Source of the DNA: Fontivita pretiosa
Lineage (GTDB): Bacteria > Planctomycetota > Phycisphaerae > Tepidisphaerales > Tepidisphaeraceae
Direction of reading: 5' to 3'
NCBI RefSeq assembly: GCF_050410795.1
Contig: NZ_CP191258.1
Coordinates: forward strand, 5,394,001-5,458,000
Length of the DNA stretch: 64,000 nt
In this document: in pieces, positions 55,817 to 64,000 of the stretch
Numbering within the stretch: the stretch's first letter is position 1
How the letters are laid out: every line of letters starts with the position of its first letter
Translations under genes and position numbers: made by a program
Notes under the pieces: generated by a model
The model's database searches: none
What the model was told of the DNA's origin: nothing
Seen by the model: the letters and a program-made list of their open reading frames with translations, nothing else

Positions 55817-56509
55817 TCAACGCCGCACCGGCCGAACGCATTCGGCGCCTAATCCACGATCCCATCGGTTGCGGTCTTCCACCGCAGCAAAATGTGGGTC
55901 GGAGCTGTCACCAAACTGCGCCCGCCGAATATCCGCGAACCCGGCCTGCCTCAACTCTCGCTCCAACGAGGGAAAATCCCACAGCCAGCGGTGTTGGGCA
56001 TTGCCGATCCATTCGCGCAGGTAGCCGATGAATCCGCGCGGACGGTTTTCCTGTCCGAAACATGAATCCTTCATGAACTTCATCGATGCATCCGGGTCGC
56101 CGTAGCGGGCGAGGTATTCGCTCGCCAGCACATGCAGGTCGGGCATGACCAGGCGGAAGATTCCGCCGGGCTTGAGGATCCGCAGCGTGTTGCGCAGCGC
56201 GACGCGAAAATCGCTGAGCGCCAGATGCTCCAGCACGTGCGAGCAATACACTCCCGCACATGATTGATCCGCCACCGGCAAGCCTTTGCGGATGTCTCCG
56301 TAACGAGCGGACGGCGGAAAAATCGGCCCGAGCTTTCCGCCCACCAGTGTTCGCAGCACCGGCACGCGCTGCGTCCGCAGGGTCGGGCTGGCGTCGAAAT
56401 TCAGCCAGCCCTCCGGCGAGGACAAGCCGCAACCGTATTGGACGTAGAGTCCATCCGTCCCAGCCTGCGCGCTCTTGGGAACCGAGGTTGTCAACGTCGA
56501 TACCGACAT
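55817..56509 (-). CDS. SAM-dependent methyltransferase between rpoB and rpoC
   Basis: The 230-residue protein has a degenerate motif I (VQYGCGLSSPEGWLNFDASP) and the CSHVLEHLALSDFRVALRNTLRILKPGGIFRLVMPDL block typical of Methyltransf_11 enzymes that modify small molecules or lipids, often in surface-polysaccharide clusters. Nothing in it suggests action on RNA polymerase. AGGA lies 6 nt before the ATG at 56509. It is read in the same direction as rpoB and rpoC, 245 bp after rpoB and 51 bp before rpoC, so the rpoC transcript may include it. Confidence 0.8.
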   Translation of the reverse strand: MSVSTLTTSVPKSAQAGTDGLYVQYGCGLSSPEGWLNFDASPTLRTQRVPVLRTLVGGKLGPIFPPSARYGDIRKGLPVADQSCAGVYCSHVLEHLALSDFRVALRNTLRILKPGGIFRLVMPDLHVLASEYLARYGDPDASMKFMKDSCFGQENRPRGFIGYLREWIGNAQHRWLWDFPSLERELRQAGFADIRRAQFGDSSDPHFAAVEDRNRWDRGLGAECVRPVRR

Positions 56510-56754
56510 TCAATCCTGCATCCCGCATTACCGACGCCGATGCTTTGCTACGCTCTCTTCCGCGATTGCGATTTGCGTCCGCGCCTCAACGCGGCGGGCG
56601 ACAAAAACGCTGTGCACCGCCGATCGCCCAACGCCTGCGGATCCTCGTTCGTGTATCAATCACCGCCGTTCATTACGATCTGAAACGGCACAAATGGCTC
56701 GCGATTCTCCAGACCGCGAATGGCCAATGCGATGCAGCACTTCCAGCATGTGCC

Positions 56755-59700
56755 TTACATCAACTCCTCATCCTCCGTGGTGGCCGCTCCCTTCTTCTTC
56801 TCCAACTGGATATTCAGACCCAGGCCGCGGATCTCGTTGCACAACACGTCGAAGGAGACGGGAGTGCCGGCCTCCAGCGTGTTGGTGCCCTTGACCATGC
56901 TTTCGTAGATCTTGGTGCGGCCCTCGACGTCGTCGCTCTTGACGGTCAGCAGTTCCTGGAGCACGTAGGCCGCGCCGTACGCCTCCAGGCCCCAGACCTC
57001 CATTTCGCCGAAGCGCTGCCCGCCGGTGCGAGCCTTGCCGCCCAGCGGCTGCTGCGTGATCAGGCTGTACGGTCCGGTGGCGCGGGCGTGGATCTTGTCA
57101 TCCACCAGGTGATGCAGCTTCATCATGTAGATGTAGCCGACGGTCGTCTTCTGCTCGAACGGCTCGCCGGTGCGACCGTCGTAGAGCTGCACCTTCCCGC
57201 CGTAGGGCATGATCACGTCCAGCTCGCGCTCGCCCAGGGGCTTGCCCTCGGCCTTGCGCTGCTTGCGACGATCTTTGATCGCGGCGTTGGCTTCGTCGAT
57301 CGCCTTGAAGATCTCCTCTTCGGTGGCGCCGTCGAAGACGGGGGTGATGGCCTGCTGGCCCAGGACCATCATCGCCCAGCCCAGGTGCGTCTCGAGGATC
57401 TGCCCGACGTTCATACGGCTGGGCACGCCCAGCGGGTTGAGCAGGATGTCCACCGGCGTGCCGTCCTCCAGGAACGGCATGTCTTCCTCGGGGACGATGC
57501 GGGCGATGACGCCCTTGTTCCCGTGCCGCCCGGCCATCTTGTCGCCCACCGACAACTGCCGCTTGGTCGCGACGTAGACCTTGACCATCTCCAGCACGCC
57601 GCTGGGAAGCTCGTCGCCGCGCTTCATGTGCTCCATCTTGCGCTGCTTTTCCTTCAGCACCGCCTCCACGCGCGGCCAGAACCGGCTGTACGTGTTCTCC
57701 GCCTGTTCCCTGGCCTCGCGAGAGCCTTTGATCCAGCTTGGCGAGAAGGTCTCAATCTGCTCCATGAGCACGTCAACGTTCTCCGAGGCGCCGACCTTCT
57801 GGCGGGTGTTGGGGTCCACCATCTGCTGCCCGGTCACCTCGTTGATCTCGGTGATCATCTGCTTGAAGATCGCGATGGCGCGAAGGTTCATCTCCTTCTC
57901 GTAGCGGTCGATCTCCTTCTTGAGCTGCTTCTTCTGTTCGTCGCTCATGTGCATGCGGCGGCTGAACCGCTGCGTGGCGATGACCACGCCCTCCTCGCCC
58001 GCCGGCATCTCCAGCGAGTCGTTCTTCACGTCCTCGCCCGCCCGGCCGAAAATCGCGTGCAGCAGCTTTTCTTCAGGCGTCAGCTCGCTCTTGCTCTTGG
58101 GCGCGATCTTGCCTACCAGGATGTCGCCAGGGCCTACACGCGTCCCAATCCGCACGATGCCGTTCTCGTCCAGGTTGGCCAGGGCACGCTCCGAGACGTT
58201 GGGAATGTCACGGGTGAATTCCTCGCGGCCCAGCTTGGTCTCGCGGATCTCCACGTCGTACTCCTCGATGTGGATCGAGGTAAACACGTCATCCTTGACC
58301 AGTCGCTGACTGATGACGATCGCGTCCTCGAAGTTGTAGCCGTCGTAGGTCATGAACGCGACCAGCACGTTTCGTCCCAAAGCCAGCTCACCCTGATGAG
58401 TGGCGGCACCGTCGGCGATGATCTGCCCCTTCTTGACGCGCTGACCCTTCTTCACGATCGGCTTCTGGTTCAGGCACGTGCGCTCATTGAGGCCAACGAA
58501 CTTCCGCAGCACGTACTCATCGGCGTTGTCGATGAGGATGCGCTGGCTATCCACATAGGTGACAACCCCGCTTCGCTCGGCGCGAACCACCATTCCCGAG
58601 TTCTGCGCCACGGCACGCTCCATGCCGGTGGCGACGATCGGCGGCTCGGTCCGCAGCAGCGGAACCGCCTGACGCTGCATGTTGCTGCCCATCAGCGCGC
58701 GGTTGGCGTCGTCGTGCTCCAGGAACGGAATCAGCGCCGCCGACACCGACACCGTCTGCCTGGGACTGATGTCTACGTACTGAATCTCCTTGCTGGGAAC
58801 CGTTGCCAGGTCGCCCTGCACGCGGGCCAGCACCATGCCCTTTTTCAGATGCCCGTCCTTCTCGACGACGTCCGGCGGAGCCAGGATCGCCTTCATCTCC
58901 TCGTCGGCGCGAAGGTACTTGACCTCTCCATTGACCTTCCCGTCCTTGACCACCCGGTACGGGGTGATCAAAAAGCCGTACTCGTCCAGGTCGGCGTAGA
59001 TCGACAGCGAGGCGATCAGCCCGATGTTGGTACCCTCGGGCGTTTCGATCGGACAGATTCGCCCGTAGTGCGAGATGTGCACGTCGCGAACTTCGAAGCC
59101 CGCGCGCTTGCGGTTCAGCCCGCCCGGACCCAGCGCAGACAGCCGTCGCTCGTGGGTCAACTGCGACAGCGGGTTGGTCTGATCCACCACCTGCGACAGC
59201 TCGCCTCGACCGAAGAAGAAGTCGATGCTGCTGGAGATCGACTTGCTGTTGACCAGCTCGGCGATCTTGCCCAGCTCGTTCGGATCCTTCAGGCTCATCC
59301 GCTCCTGGACGGTGCGCTTGAGCTTGAGGAAGCCCTTGCGCAGCTCCTCGGCCGCCAGCTCGTCGATCGTGCGCAGCCGGCGGTTGCCCAGGTGGTCGAT
59401 GTCATCCACGTACCCTTCGCCGCTGCGCAGCTTGAACATGTACTTGAGGCTGTTGACCAGGTCTTCGCTGCGCAGGGTCATCACGCTCTCGGGTACGTTC
59501 TGGTCGAACTTGCGGTTGATGCGGAACCGTCCGACCCGCCCCAGGCGGTAGCGGTTTTCGTCGAAGAACTTCTCCTTGAACAGCGTCTTGGCCTTGTCGA
59601 GCTGCGGCGGGTTGCCCGGCCGAAGCCGAGCGTAGATCTTCAACAGTGCCTGCTCGTGGCTGTCGGCGGTATCCTCGGCCAGCGTGTTGAGGATCAGCGG

Positions 59701-60525
59701 GTCGGAGACCCTGGTGACCACATCCACAGTCTTCAGCGAAGAGGCCTGGATCTTGCTCAGCGCCTCGCCGATCTGCGCCCCGGCCTTGACCAGCACCTCA
59801 CCGGTCTGCGAGTCGATGATGGGCGCGGCGGCGTAGTAGCTTGGCTGGAGCTGCCCGACTTTGACTGTCTCGATGGTGTAGAACTCTCGGATGATCGATT
59901 CGGTCGTGGAATACTTCTCATCAAGCGCGCGCAGGAACGTGGTGGCGGGGATCTTGCTGGACTGGTCGATCCGCACCGCCAGCGCGTCTTTCTTGGTCAC
60001 GCTGCATTCGATCCAGCTTCCACGCTCGGGGATGATGCGGCAGCCGTGCAGGGGGCGGTCCCCTTCCTGCACTTCAACCAGGAAGTCCACGCCCGGCGAG
60101 CGGTGAAGCTGGTTAACGATCACGCGCTCGGCGCCGTTGATGATGAACTCCCCACCTCCGATCATGATCGGGATCTCGCCCAGGTAGATGGAATCCTCCA
60201 TCACCTCGTCCTTGTCTTTGCGGACCAGGCGAACTTTGATGCGGAACGGCATGCCGTACGTCAGTCGAAGCGCACGACATTCGTCGGTGGTGTACCGCGG
60301 CTCAGCCAGGTCATAGCTGATGTACTCCAGCCGCAGATTCCCGTCGTAGCTCTCGATGGGGAAGACCTCGCGGAGCAGGGCTTCAAGCCCCTCGCTTTTC
60401 CGCTTGGCCGGGTCTATATCTTTCTGAAGGAACCGCTGATAGGCGGTAATCTGGACATCGATCAGGTTCGGGATCGGCAGCGCGTCGCCGCGCTTGCTGA
60501 AGTCACGCACCTCTTGCACTCGCAT
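56755..60525 (-). CDS. rpoB: RNA polymerase subunit beta
   Basis: The 1256-residue subunit shows the family blocks in order: an N-terminal lobe, the rifampicin-pocket region (VDQTNPLSQLTHERRLSALGPGGLNRKRAGFEVRDVHISHYGRICPIETPEGTNIGLI), the GDKMAGRHGNKGVI catalytic loop near residue 1000, and the C-terminal FGEMEVWGLEAYGAAYVLQE switch region. In the rifampicin pocket LSALGPGGL and SQLTHERR keep the usual sensitive-type residues. The ATG at 60525 has AAGGA about 7 nt upstream. rplJ and rplL do not precede it; a 519-bp leader region with its own terminator does. Confidence 0.97.
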   Translation of the reverse strand: MRVQEVRDFSKRGDALPIPNLIDVQITAYQRFLQKDIDPAKRKSEGLEALLREVFPIESYDGNLRLEYISYDLAEPRYTTDECRALRLTYGMPFRIKVRLVRKDKDEVMEDSIYLGEIPIMIGGGEFIINGAERVIVNQLHRSPGVDFLVEVQEGDRPLHGCRIIPERGSWIECSVTKKDALAVRIDQSSKIPATTFLRALDEKYSTTESIIREFYTIETVKVGQLQPSYYAAAPIIDSQTGEVLVKAGAQIGEALSKIQASSLKTVDVVTRVSDPLILNTLAEDTADSHEQALLKIYARLRPGNPPQLDKAKTLFKEKFFDENRYRLGRVGRFRINRKFDQNVPESVMTLRSEDLVNSLKYMFKLRSGEGYVDDIDHLGNRRLRTIDELAAEELRKGFLKLKRTVQERMSLKDPNELGKIAELVNSKSISSSIDFFFGRGELSQVVDQTNPLSQLTHERRLSALGPGGLNRKRAGFEVRDVHISHYGRICPIETPEGTNIGLIASLSIYADLDEYGFLITPYRVVKDGKVNGEVKYLRADEEMKAILAPPDVVEKDGHLKKGMVLARVQGDLATVPSKEIQYVDISPRQTVSVSAALIPFLEHDDANRALMGSNMQRQAVPLLRTEPPIVATGMERAVAQNSGMVVRAERSGVVTYVDSQRILIDNADEYVLRKFVGLNERTCLNQKPIVKKGQRVKKGQIIADGAATHQGELALGRNVLVAFMTYDGYNFEDAIVISQRLVKDDVFTSIHIEEYDVEIRETKLGREEFTRDIPNVSERALANLDENGIVRIGTRVGPGDILVGKIAPKSKSELTPEEKLLHAIFGRAGEDVKNDSLEMPAGEEGVVIATQRFSRRMHMSDEQKKQLKKEIDRYEKEMNLRAIAIFKQMITEINEVTGQQMVDPNTRQKVGASENVDVLMEQIETFSPSWIKGSREAREQAENTYSRFWPRVEAVLKEKQRKMEHMKRGDELPSGVLEMVKVYVATKRQLSVGDKMAGRHGNKGVIARIVPEEDMPFLEDGTPVDILLNPLGVPSRMNVGQILETHLGWAMMVLGQQAITPVFDGATEEEIFKAIDEANAAIKDRRKQRKAEGKPLGERELDVIMPYGGKVQLYDGRTGEPFEQKTTVGYIYMMKLHHLVDDKIHARATGPYSLITQQPLGGKARTGGQRFGEMEVWGLEAYGAAYVLQELLTVKSDDVEGRTKIYESMVKGTNTLEAGTPVSFDVLCNEIRGLGLNIQLEKKKGAATTEDEELM

Positions 60526-60940
60526 CGCTTGTCCTTTTCCGTAAAAGGGATTTGGCGTTCCAGCTCCAAGTCTCTTTTGTCGAACGTTTGGCTGCTCTGG
60601 CACCCGGGGTGCGGGCATCAAGCACCCGGCGGAACGTCGCCGCTGGTGCGGCCAAGCGTTCGCCTACGTCCCTCCTGCCGTGGGTCCCCCGTACCTGGCC
60701 GGTTTGGTTCGACTGACAAAAACAGCCGCCTTACGATTTCGTAAGCGGCTTGTCCTGCGGCGTCCACCATTCTTTGCCGACGCCGGAATTTCACTTAACT
60801 CTCTTCCCCGATAACGGGTTATGAAAATCCTACCCTCAGCGCAAACAAAAGGGTCCAAGATCGTTCTCTCCCCGTCTGGGAGATCACGCTCTTAGACTAC
60901 CCGCTACCGAGATTGTTCGATAATCCGCGTCAATCCAGAC
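60526..60940 (-). promoter_or_regulatory. Long structured leader of rpoB
   Basis: From the predicted start near 60940 to the rpoB ATG the RNA would be about 415 nt with no convincing gene. It contains the hairpin TCTCCC/GGGAGA (near 60867-60883), CCCG TTAT CGGG (near 60807-60818), GGCGTC/GACGCC (near 60761-60786) and an intrinsic terminator at 60717-60750. It does not match a riboswitch class that I can recognise. It could be an attenuator or a separate small RNA ending at the terminator. Confidence 0.5.
60717..60750 (-). terminator. Intrinsic terminator inside the rpoB leader
   Basis: On the plus strand AGCCGC (60724-60729) pairs with GCGGCT (60745-60750), and TTACG (60731-60735) with CGTAA (60740-60744), around a 4-nt loop with one bulged C. 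Read on the minus strand the stem is followed by GTTTTTG. It stands about 190 nt upstream of rpoB. Confidence 0.75.
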
Positions 60941-60946
60941 TGGCAT

Positions 60947-60975
60947 AGCCTAGCCACGTCCCAACGTCGTGTCAA
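60947..60975 (-). promoter_or_regulatory. Predicted rpoB promoter
   Basis: On the minus strand a perfect -35 TTGACA (60975-60970) is followed after 17 bp by TAGGCT (60952-60947). The -10 matches the TAGAAT-like form used elsewhere in the window in three positions. It lies 70 bp beyond the rplU stop. Confidence 0.5.
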
Positions 60976-61044
60976 TACCCTCCATGGCAATTTCCACACT
61001 CGCCGTGAAAACACCCCCGCCCGCCGCGACGACGGACTGGCTGA

Positions 61045-61356
61045 TCAGACATTGATTTGGGTGATCCGCACCTCGGTGTATCGCTGGCGATGCCCGATCT
61101 TGCGGTGATACCCCTTGCGCCTCTTGTATTTCTGTATGTCGATCTTCGGGCCTTTGACTTCGCCGAGCACTTCGGCCGTCACCGTCGCGCCCCCGACGGT
61201 AGGCGTACCGATACGCGGCGAGCCTTCCCCCGCCACCAGCAGCACACGATCGAAGGTGATCGTTTTCTGGTCGGCCCCGACATGCCGATCGATGCGAATC
61301 CGATCGCCGCTGGTTACTTTGAACTGTGTACCACTGTCTTCGATGATCGCGTACAT
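61045..61356 (-). CDS. rplU: Ribosomal protein bL21
   Basis: The 103-residue protein is full length for bL21 of the large subunit: MYAIIEDSGTQFKV at the start, VLLVAGEG, and the conserved C-terminal KYKRRKGYHRKIGHRQRYTEVRI. rpmA (bL27), which normally follows rplU, is not found in the 70 bp before the rpoB promoter or beyond. A promoter with a perfect TTGACA -35 lies upstream. Confidence 0.96.
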   Translation of the reverse strand: MYAIIEDSGTQFKVTSGDRIRIDRHVGADQKTITFDRVLLVAGEGSPRIGTPTVGGATVTAEVLGEVKGPKIDIQKYKRRKGYHRKIGHRQRYTEVRITQINV

Positions 61357-61425
61357 GGTTTGCCCGGCTCCGTTGAATCCGCCGCAGCGCTGCCGGCAGC
61401 TTGCCTGGCGCCGTGCGGGCGAGGC

Positions 61426-61453
61426 ATTGTGACAACCAGACCGGCAATGTCAA
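61426..61453 (-). promoter_or_regulatory. Predicted rplU promoter
   Basis: Minus strand TTGACA (61453-61448), a 16-bp spacer and CACAAT (61431-61426, 4 of 6 consensus) give a start near 61420 and a 5' leader of about 60 nt before the rplU ATG. Confidence 0.55.
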
Positions 61454-61565
61454 GCGTCGTCGACTTCCCCCGGAGCTGGCTCATTGGGGCACACTGCGCG
61501 GAGTACAACCTCGCGCCATGCCGCAGGTAATTGTCCGGTCGATCGCAAGTTTTCTGGCGGTTGGC

Positions 61566-61594
61566 TTGAATCAAGTCCGCAAATACAGTACAGT
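61566..61594 (+). promoter_or_regulatory. Predicted rpsB promoter
   Basis: TTGAAT (61566-61571), a 17-bp spacer and TACAGT (61589-61594) predict a start near 61601, leaving a leader of about 225 nt before rpsB. That leader has no convincing gene and could hold an autoregulatory structure for the ribosomal protein. The 469-bp gap between rplU and rpsB holds only these two divergent promoters and the leader. Confidence 0.6.
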
Positions 61595-61825
61595 TAACGA
61601 CTCGGCTCGCCAAGGGCCGCCCGCGTCGCTGGCGGCGTGACAGGTGCTGAACGTGCCGTTGGAGCACTTGCCGCGATTCCGGTTTCGCCCCGCGGGTCTG
61701 ATGGTTCTTTGGTTCTTTTGCTACAACACAAGCCCCATGGCGGCAGCGACGCAACTTGGCGGCGCGCTGTGGCCCGGGCTGACGGCCGTCTTGTTGCGCC
61801 GCTGAAAAATCTGGAGTTTTCTCGA

Positions 61826-62713
61826 ATGGCTCAGTCCCAAGCAGAATTGGTCAAAGCGCTTGTCGAGGCCGGGGTGCACTTCGGGCACCGCGTCAGCCGT
61901 TGGAACCCGAAAATGGCCCCGTACATCCACGGCAAACGCAACATGATTCACATCATCGATGTCCGGGAAACGATCAAGGGGTTGCTGCGCGCCAAGCGGC
62001 TGATTACCCAGTTCGTTGCCTCGGGCAAAGATGTGCTGTTCGTCGGCACCAAGCGACAGGCGCGACACGCGATCGAAGAAGAGGCCAAGCGCTGCGGCAT
62101 GCACTATGTCTCGCAGCGTTGGCTGGGCGGAACCCTGACCAACTTCCGCACCATCCGCGCACGACTGAATCGCCTGGAAGAGCTGGAAAAACTCTGGGAG
62201 ACCGGGCAGATCGAAACCTACTCCAAGAAGATGAAGGCCACCCTCAGCCGCGAGCGCGACAAGATCAAGGCCAACCTCGAGGGCATCCGTCGCATGGAGC
62301 GCATTCCCGGCGTTATGTTCGTTGTGGATCCGCGCCGCGAGCATATCGCCGTCAAGGAGGCCAAAAAGCTGGGCGTCACGACGATCGCCCTGATCGACAC
62401 CGACGGCGATCCCGACCTGATCGACCTTCCCATCCCCGGCAACGACGACGCCATGCGGGCCATCGAACTGATCGTTCATGAGCTGGCCGACGCCGTGATC
62501 GAAGGCAAGCAGACCCGCCCGGAGAAAGGCGCGGAGGACCAGGCGCAGCAGCCGCGTCGTCGCAGTGTCCGCAGCCAGTTCCGTGCCGAAGAACAGCCCG
62601 AGCCACAGCAGCCCCAGCCGCAACAGCCCGTCGCCGCCACCACCCCCGCGCCGCCCGAGCAGCCACCGGTCGAGCCGGCGCCTGCCGAGTCTTACGTAGC
62701 TCAATCCGTCTGA
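61826..62713 (+). CDS. rpsB: Ribosomal protein uS2 with C-terminal extension
   Basis: The 295-residue protein contains all uS2 blocks: LVEAGVHFGHRVSRWNPKMAPYI, FVGTKRQARHAIEEEAKRCG, VSQRWLGGTLTNFRTI, the coiled-coil region (RLEELEKL...LSRERDKI) and LIDTDGDPDLIDLPIPGNDDA. After residue about 232 a low-complexity tail of some 60 residues, rich in Pro, Gln, Glu and Ala, extends beyond the usual end. GGAG lies 9 nt before the ATG at 61826. tsf, the usual next gene, is not present in the window; a response regulator follows. Confidence 0.96.
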   Translation: MAQSQAELVKALVEAGVHFGHRVSRWNPKMAPYIHGKRNMIHIIDVRETIKGLLRAKRLITQFVASGKDVLFVGTKRQARHAIEEEAKRCGMHYVSQRWLGGTLTNFRTIRARLNRLEELEKLWETGQIETYSKKMKATLSRERDKIKANLEGIRRMERIPGVMFVVDPRREHIAVKEAKKLGVTTIALIDTDGDPDLIDLPIPGNDDAMRAIELIVHELADAVIEGKQTRPEKGAEDQAQQPRRRSVRSQFRAEEQPEPQQPQPQQPVAATTPAPPEQPPVEPAPAESYVAQSV

Positions 62714-62841
62714 GTCGCACTCCCGCCTGCACCGCCCGCGAATCGCCAGACTTCAAAGCCTGGCTCGTCACGGTGCGCGCCTGCGATCAGACCGCCCCAA
62801 CCGTCCTGGTGGCCGCCTGAAGGATTCCCCAAAATTCCCCG

Positions 62842-62871
62842 TTGACGAATTTGTAACAGTTCCGCCATGAT
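62842..62871 (+). promoter_or_regulatory. Predicted promoter of response regulator
   Basis: TTGACG (62842-62847), 18 bp, and CATGAT (62866-62871, 4 of 6) would start transcription near 62878. This lies after the ATG at 62867 and so supports the GTG start at 62900. Confidence 0.4.
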
Positions 62872-62899
62872 CATTGCATCATCTTGCGGAGCATCGCGT

Positions 62900-63379
62900 G
62901 TGATACTGGTTGTGGATGACTTCCCCGACGGCGCCGAGGCCATGTGCAGGATCCTGCGCATCACCGGCTATCCGTGTCAATGGGCCTCCAGCGGCCAGGA
63001 AGCACTGGCCAAGATTCGCGCTCACCCGCCCGAGCAGCCGCTCCTGGTTGTGCTCGATGAGATGATGCCCGAGATGAGCGGCATCGAGGTTCTACGTCAG
63101 ATCCGCGCCGATCCCCGGATCGCCAACACCACCGTCGTCTTCCACAGCGCCGGCTTTGATCTGGCCAAGAGAGACGAGGCGATGACGCTCGGGGCGGCGG
63201 CGTGGCTGCTGAAGGGCGGCAGCGGCGCGACCGACGTGGCCCGAGTCATTGAAACCATTGGGGACTGGTATCAGCGCGTCGGCGGCGTCCCGGAACGCTC
63301 GCAGCCGTGGCCCGACGCCCAGCCATCGCCACAGGATCGCTCCGTCAACGACCGCGACCCGCATCCGCCCTGTCCATAG
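62900..63379 (+). CDS. Single-domain response regulator
   Basis: The 159-residue protein is one REC domain plus a short tail. VILVVDDF gives the acidic pair, LLVVLDEMMPEMSG the phosphoacceptor Asp, VVFHSAG the conserved hydroxyl residue (Ser), and WLLKGG the conserved Lys. There is no output domain, so it would act by protein contacts, as CheY does. No histidine kinase is nearby. The GTG at 62900 has GGAG 8 nt upstream and agrees with the predicted promoter; an ATG at 62867 would add 11 residues. The last 35 residues are polar and Pro-rich. Confidence 0.8.
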   Translation: MILVVDDFPDGAEAMCRILRITGYPCQWASSGQEALAKIRAHPPEQPLLVVLDEMMPEMSGIEVLRQIRADPRIANTTVVFHSAGFDLAKRDEAMTLGAAAWLLKGGSGATDVARVIETIGDWYQRVGGVPERSQPWPDAQPSPQDRSVNDRDPHPPCP

Positions 63380-63671
63380 GCCGCGGGATGCCCTTCGCCC
63401 ATTTCCGGCGGCGCGGATCGCCACGCCGATGGCCGCCCGCTTTGCCCCTGCCGGTGACGCGCGCTGACCCCCGTCCGCTCTCGGGCAGCCAGATTCCAGG
63501 CTCACACCACTGGACACTTGGTACAATGCCCCTATCGGCTTTGGCCGTCGGGCGATGCCGGGCGCGATCTGCCGGTCACCCCAGGGGGCCTATCTGGGGC
63601 GGTGCCTCAACTCAACGGTGATATCGTGCGTCATCATCCATCCCTCATCCGGTTTCACCCTGGAGGCAGTC

Positions 63672-64000
63672 ATGAAACGCATCTCTCGATGCTCTCGAAC
63701 GGGTCGCGCCCCCGGCGCGATCGTGGCGGCGGCGATCGGGCTGAGCGCCGCGAACCTCGGCTATGCTCAGGTTAGCGGATCGTGGATAAGTCTCTCCGGC
63801 GGCAGTTGGAGCGTCGGCGCCAACTGGTCCAGCAACCCCGCCTATCCCGACAGCGGCGGCGTCGCAACGATCGGCGTGGGCAGTGTGCTCATTCGTCTGG
63901 ATACCCATGCGACGCTGGCGCAATTGAACTTCCAGGCGGCGCGGGGCACGTCCATACGCCCTTCGCTCAGCGGCGCCAGAATCACCCTCACGGGCGCGGG
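63672..64000 (+). CDS. Secreted protein, autotransporter-adhesin/PEP-CTERM-like, 3' end outside window
   Basis: An open frame runs from the ATG at 63672 to the window edge (109 codons). GGAGG lies 6 nt upstream. The N-terminus is a long signal peptide: a basic stretch to about residue 14, then a hydrophobic run ending in NLGYAQ. The mature part begins with SGGSWSVGANWSSNPAYPDSGGVATIG and LAQLNF, the opening pattern of large planctomycete exported proteins with beta-helix repeats and a C-terminal PEP-CTERM signal. The C-terminus is outside the window, so sorting cannot be confirmed. The 292-bp gap before it contains a TACAAT (near 63521) but no clear gene. Confidence 0.75.
   Translation, partial: MKRISRCSRTGRAPGAIVAAAIGLSAANLGYAQVSGSWISLSGGSWSVGANWSSNPAYPDSGGVATIGVGSVLIRLDTHATLAQLNFQAARGTSIRPSLSGARITLTGA

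Noticed and set aside
56260..60744. Very long plus-strand open frame over rpoB
   Set aside because: Shadow of rpoB, for the same reasons. Similar shadows over topA (48000-50993) and over the peptide transporter (11410-13071) were also dropped.
60664..60770. Short minus-strand ORFs in the rpoB leader
   Set aside because: They cross the terminator hairpin, lack a Shine-Dalgarno and have no recognisable sequence.
60755..60840. Possible cobalamin riboswitch in the rpoB leader
   Set aside because: A GGGGAA...AATTCC stretch is reminiscent of the B12 box, but the remaining conserved segments are not found.

Overview
The window is 64 kb of GC-rich bacterial chromosome that most resembles a member of the Planctomycetota, probably of the class Phycisphaerae. 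The assignment is an inference from several traits: a PEP-CTERM (VPEPTT) exported protein, a eukaryote-like UDP-sugar pyrophosphorylase, a DUF5658 membrane protein, a peptidoglycan cluster that lacks murD and ends without ftsQ/ftsA/ftsZ, and many short palindromic repeats between genes. No tRNA, rRNA, CRISPR array, prophage or transposase was recognised.

Layout. 1-2.4 kb: a partial secreted protein and a short-chain dehydrogenase (minus strand). 2.4-6.7 kb: a heterodimeric ABC exporter behind a promoter, a 16-codon leader ORF and two hairpins, the second of terminator type. This is laid out like a transcription attenuator. 6.8-16 kb: an MBL-fold protein, then a minus-strand oligopeptide ABC importer whose binding protein and first permease are fused into one polypeptide, then metG. 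16.4-24.8 kb: a mixed set (zinc-ribbon protein, TlyA-like methyltransferase, GT-C membrane protein, site-2 protease, NUDIX hydrolase, Kef-type antiporter with stress domains, UDP-sugar pyrophosphorylase). 25.1-35.5 kb: murE-murF-mraY-ftsW-murG-murC-murB-ddl, covering UDP-MurNAc-peptide and lipid I/II synthesis except the MurD step. 35.6-41.5 kb: ilvH, a one-helix protein, a beta-helix protein, and a cassette of RuBisCO-like protein + DUF1537 sugar-acid kinase + one-cysteine racemase-fold protein. 41.6-48.2 kb: serS, a DUF4932 metalloprotease, hemQ-like, methyltransferase, PhnP-like hydrolase, a PEP-CTERM protein and DUF5658. 48.3-62.7 kb: topA, rpoC, a methyltransferase lying between rpoC and rpoB, rpoB with a long leader, rplU and rpsB. 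The end holds a response regulator and a partial secreted protein.

Gene regulation visible in the sequence: at least three genes have a TAGAAT or TCTAAT -10 hexamer 7-8 nt before the ATG, which predicts leaderless mRNAs, while others (murE, ddl, ilvH, the last gene) carry good Shine-Dalgarno sites. About ten short intergenic palindromes of several families sit at gene ends and sometimes supply stop codons or C-terminal codons.

Most notable: the putative leader-peptide attenuator before the asymmetric ABC exporter, the RuBisCO-like cassette with its uncharacterised third gene, the binding-protein/permease fusion, and the split rpoB / rpoC arrangement.
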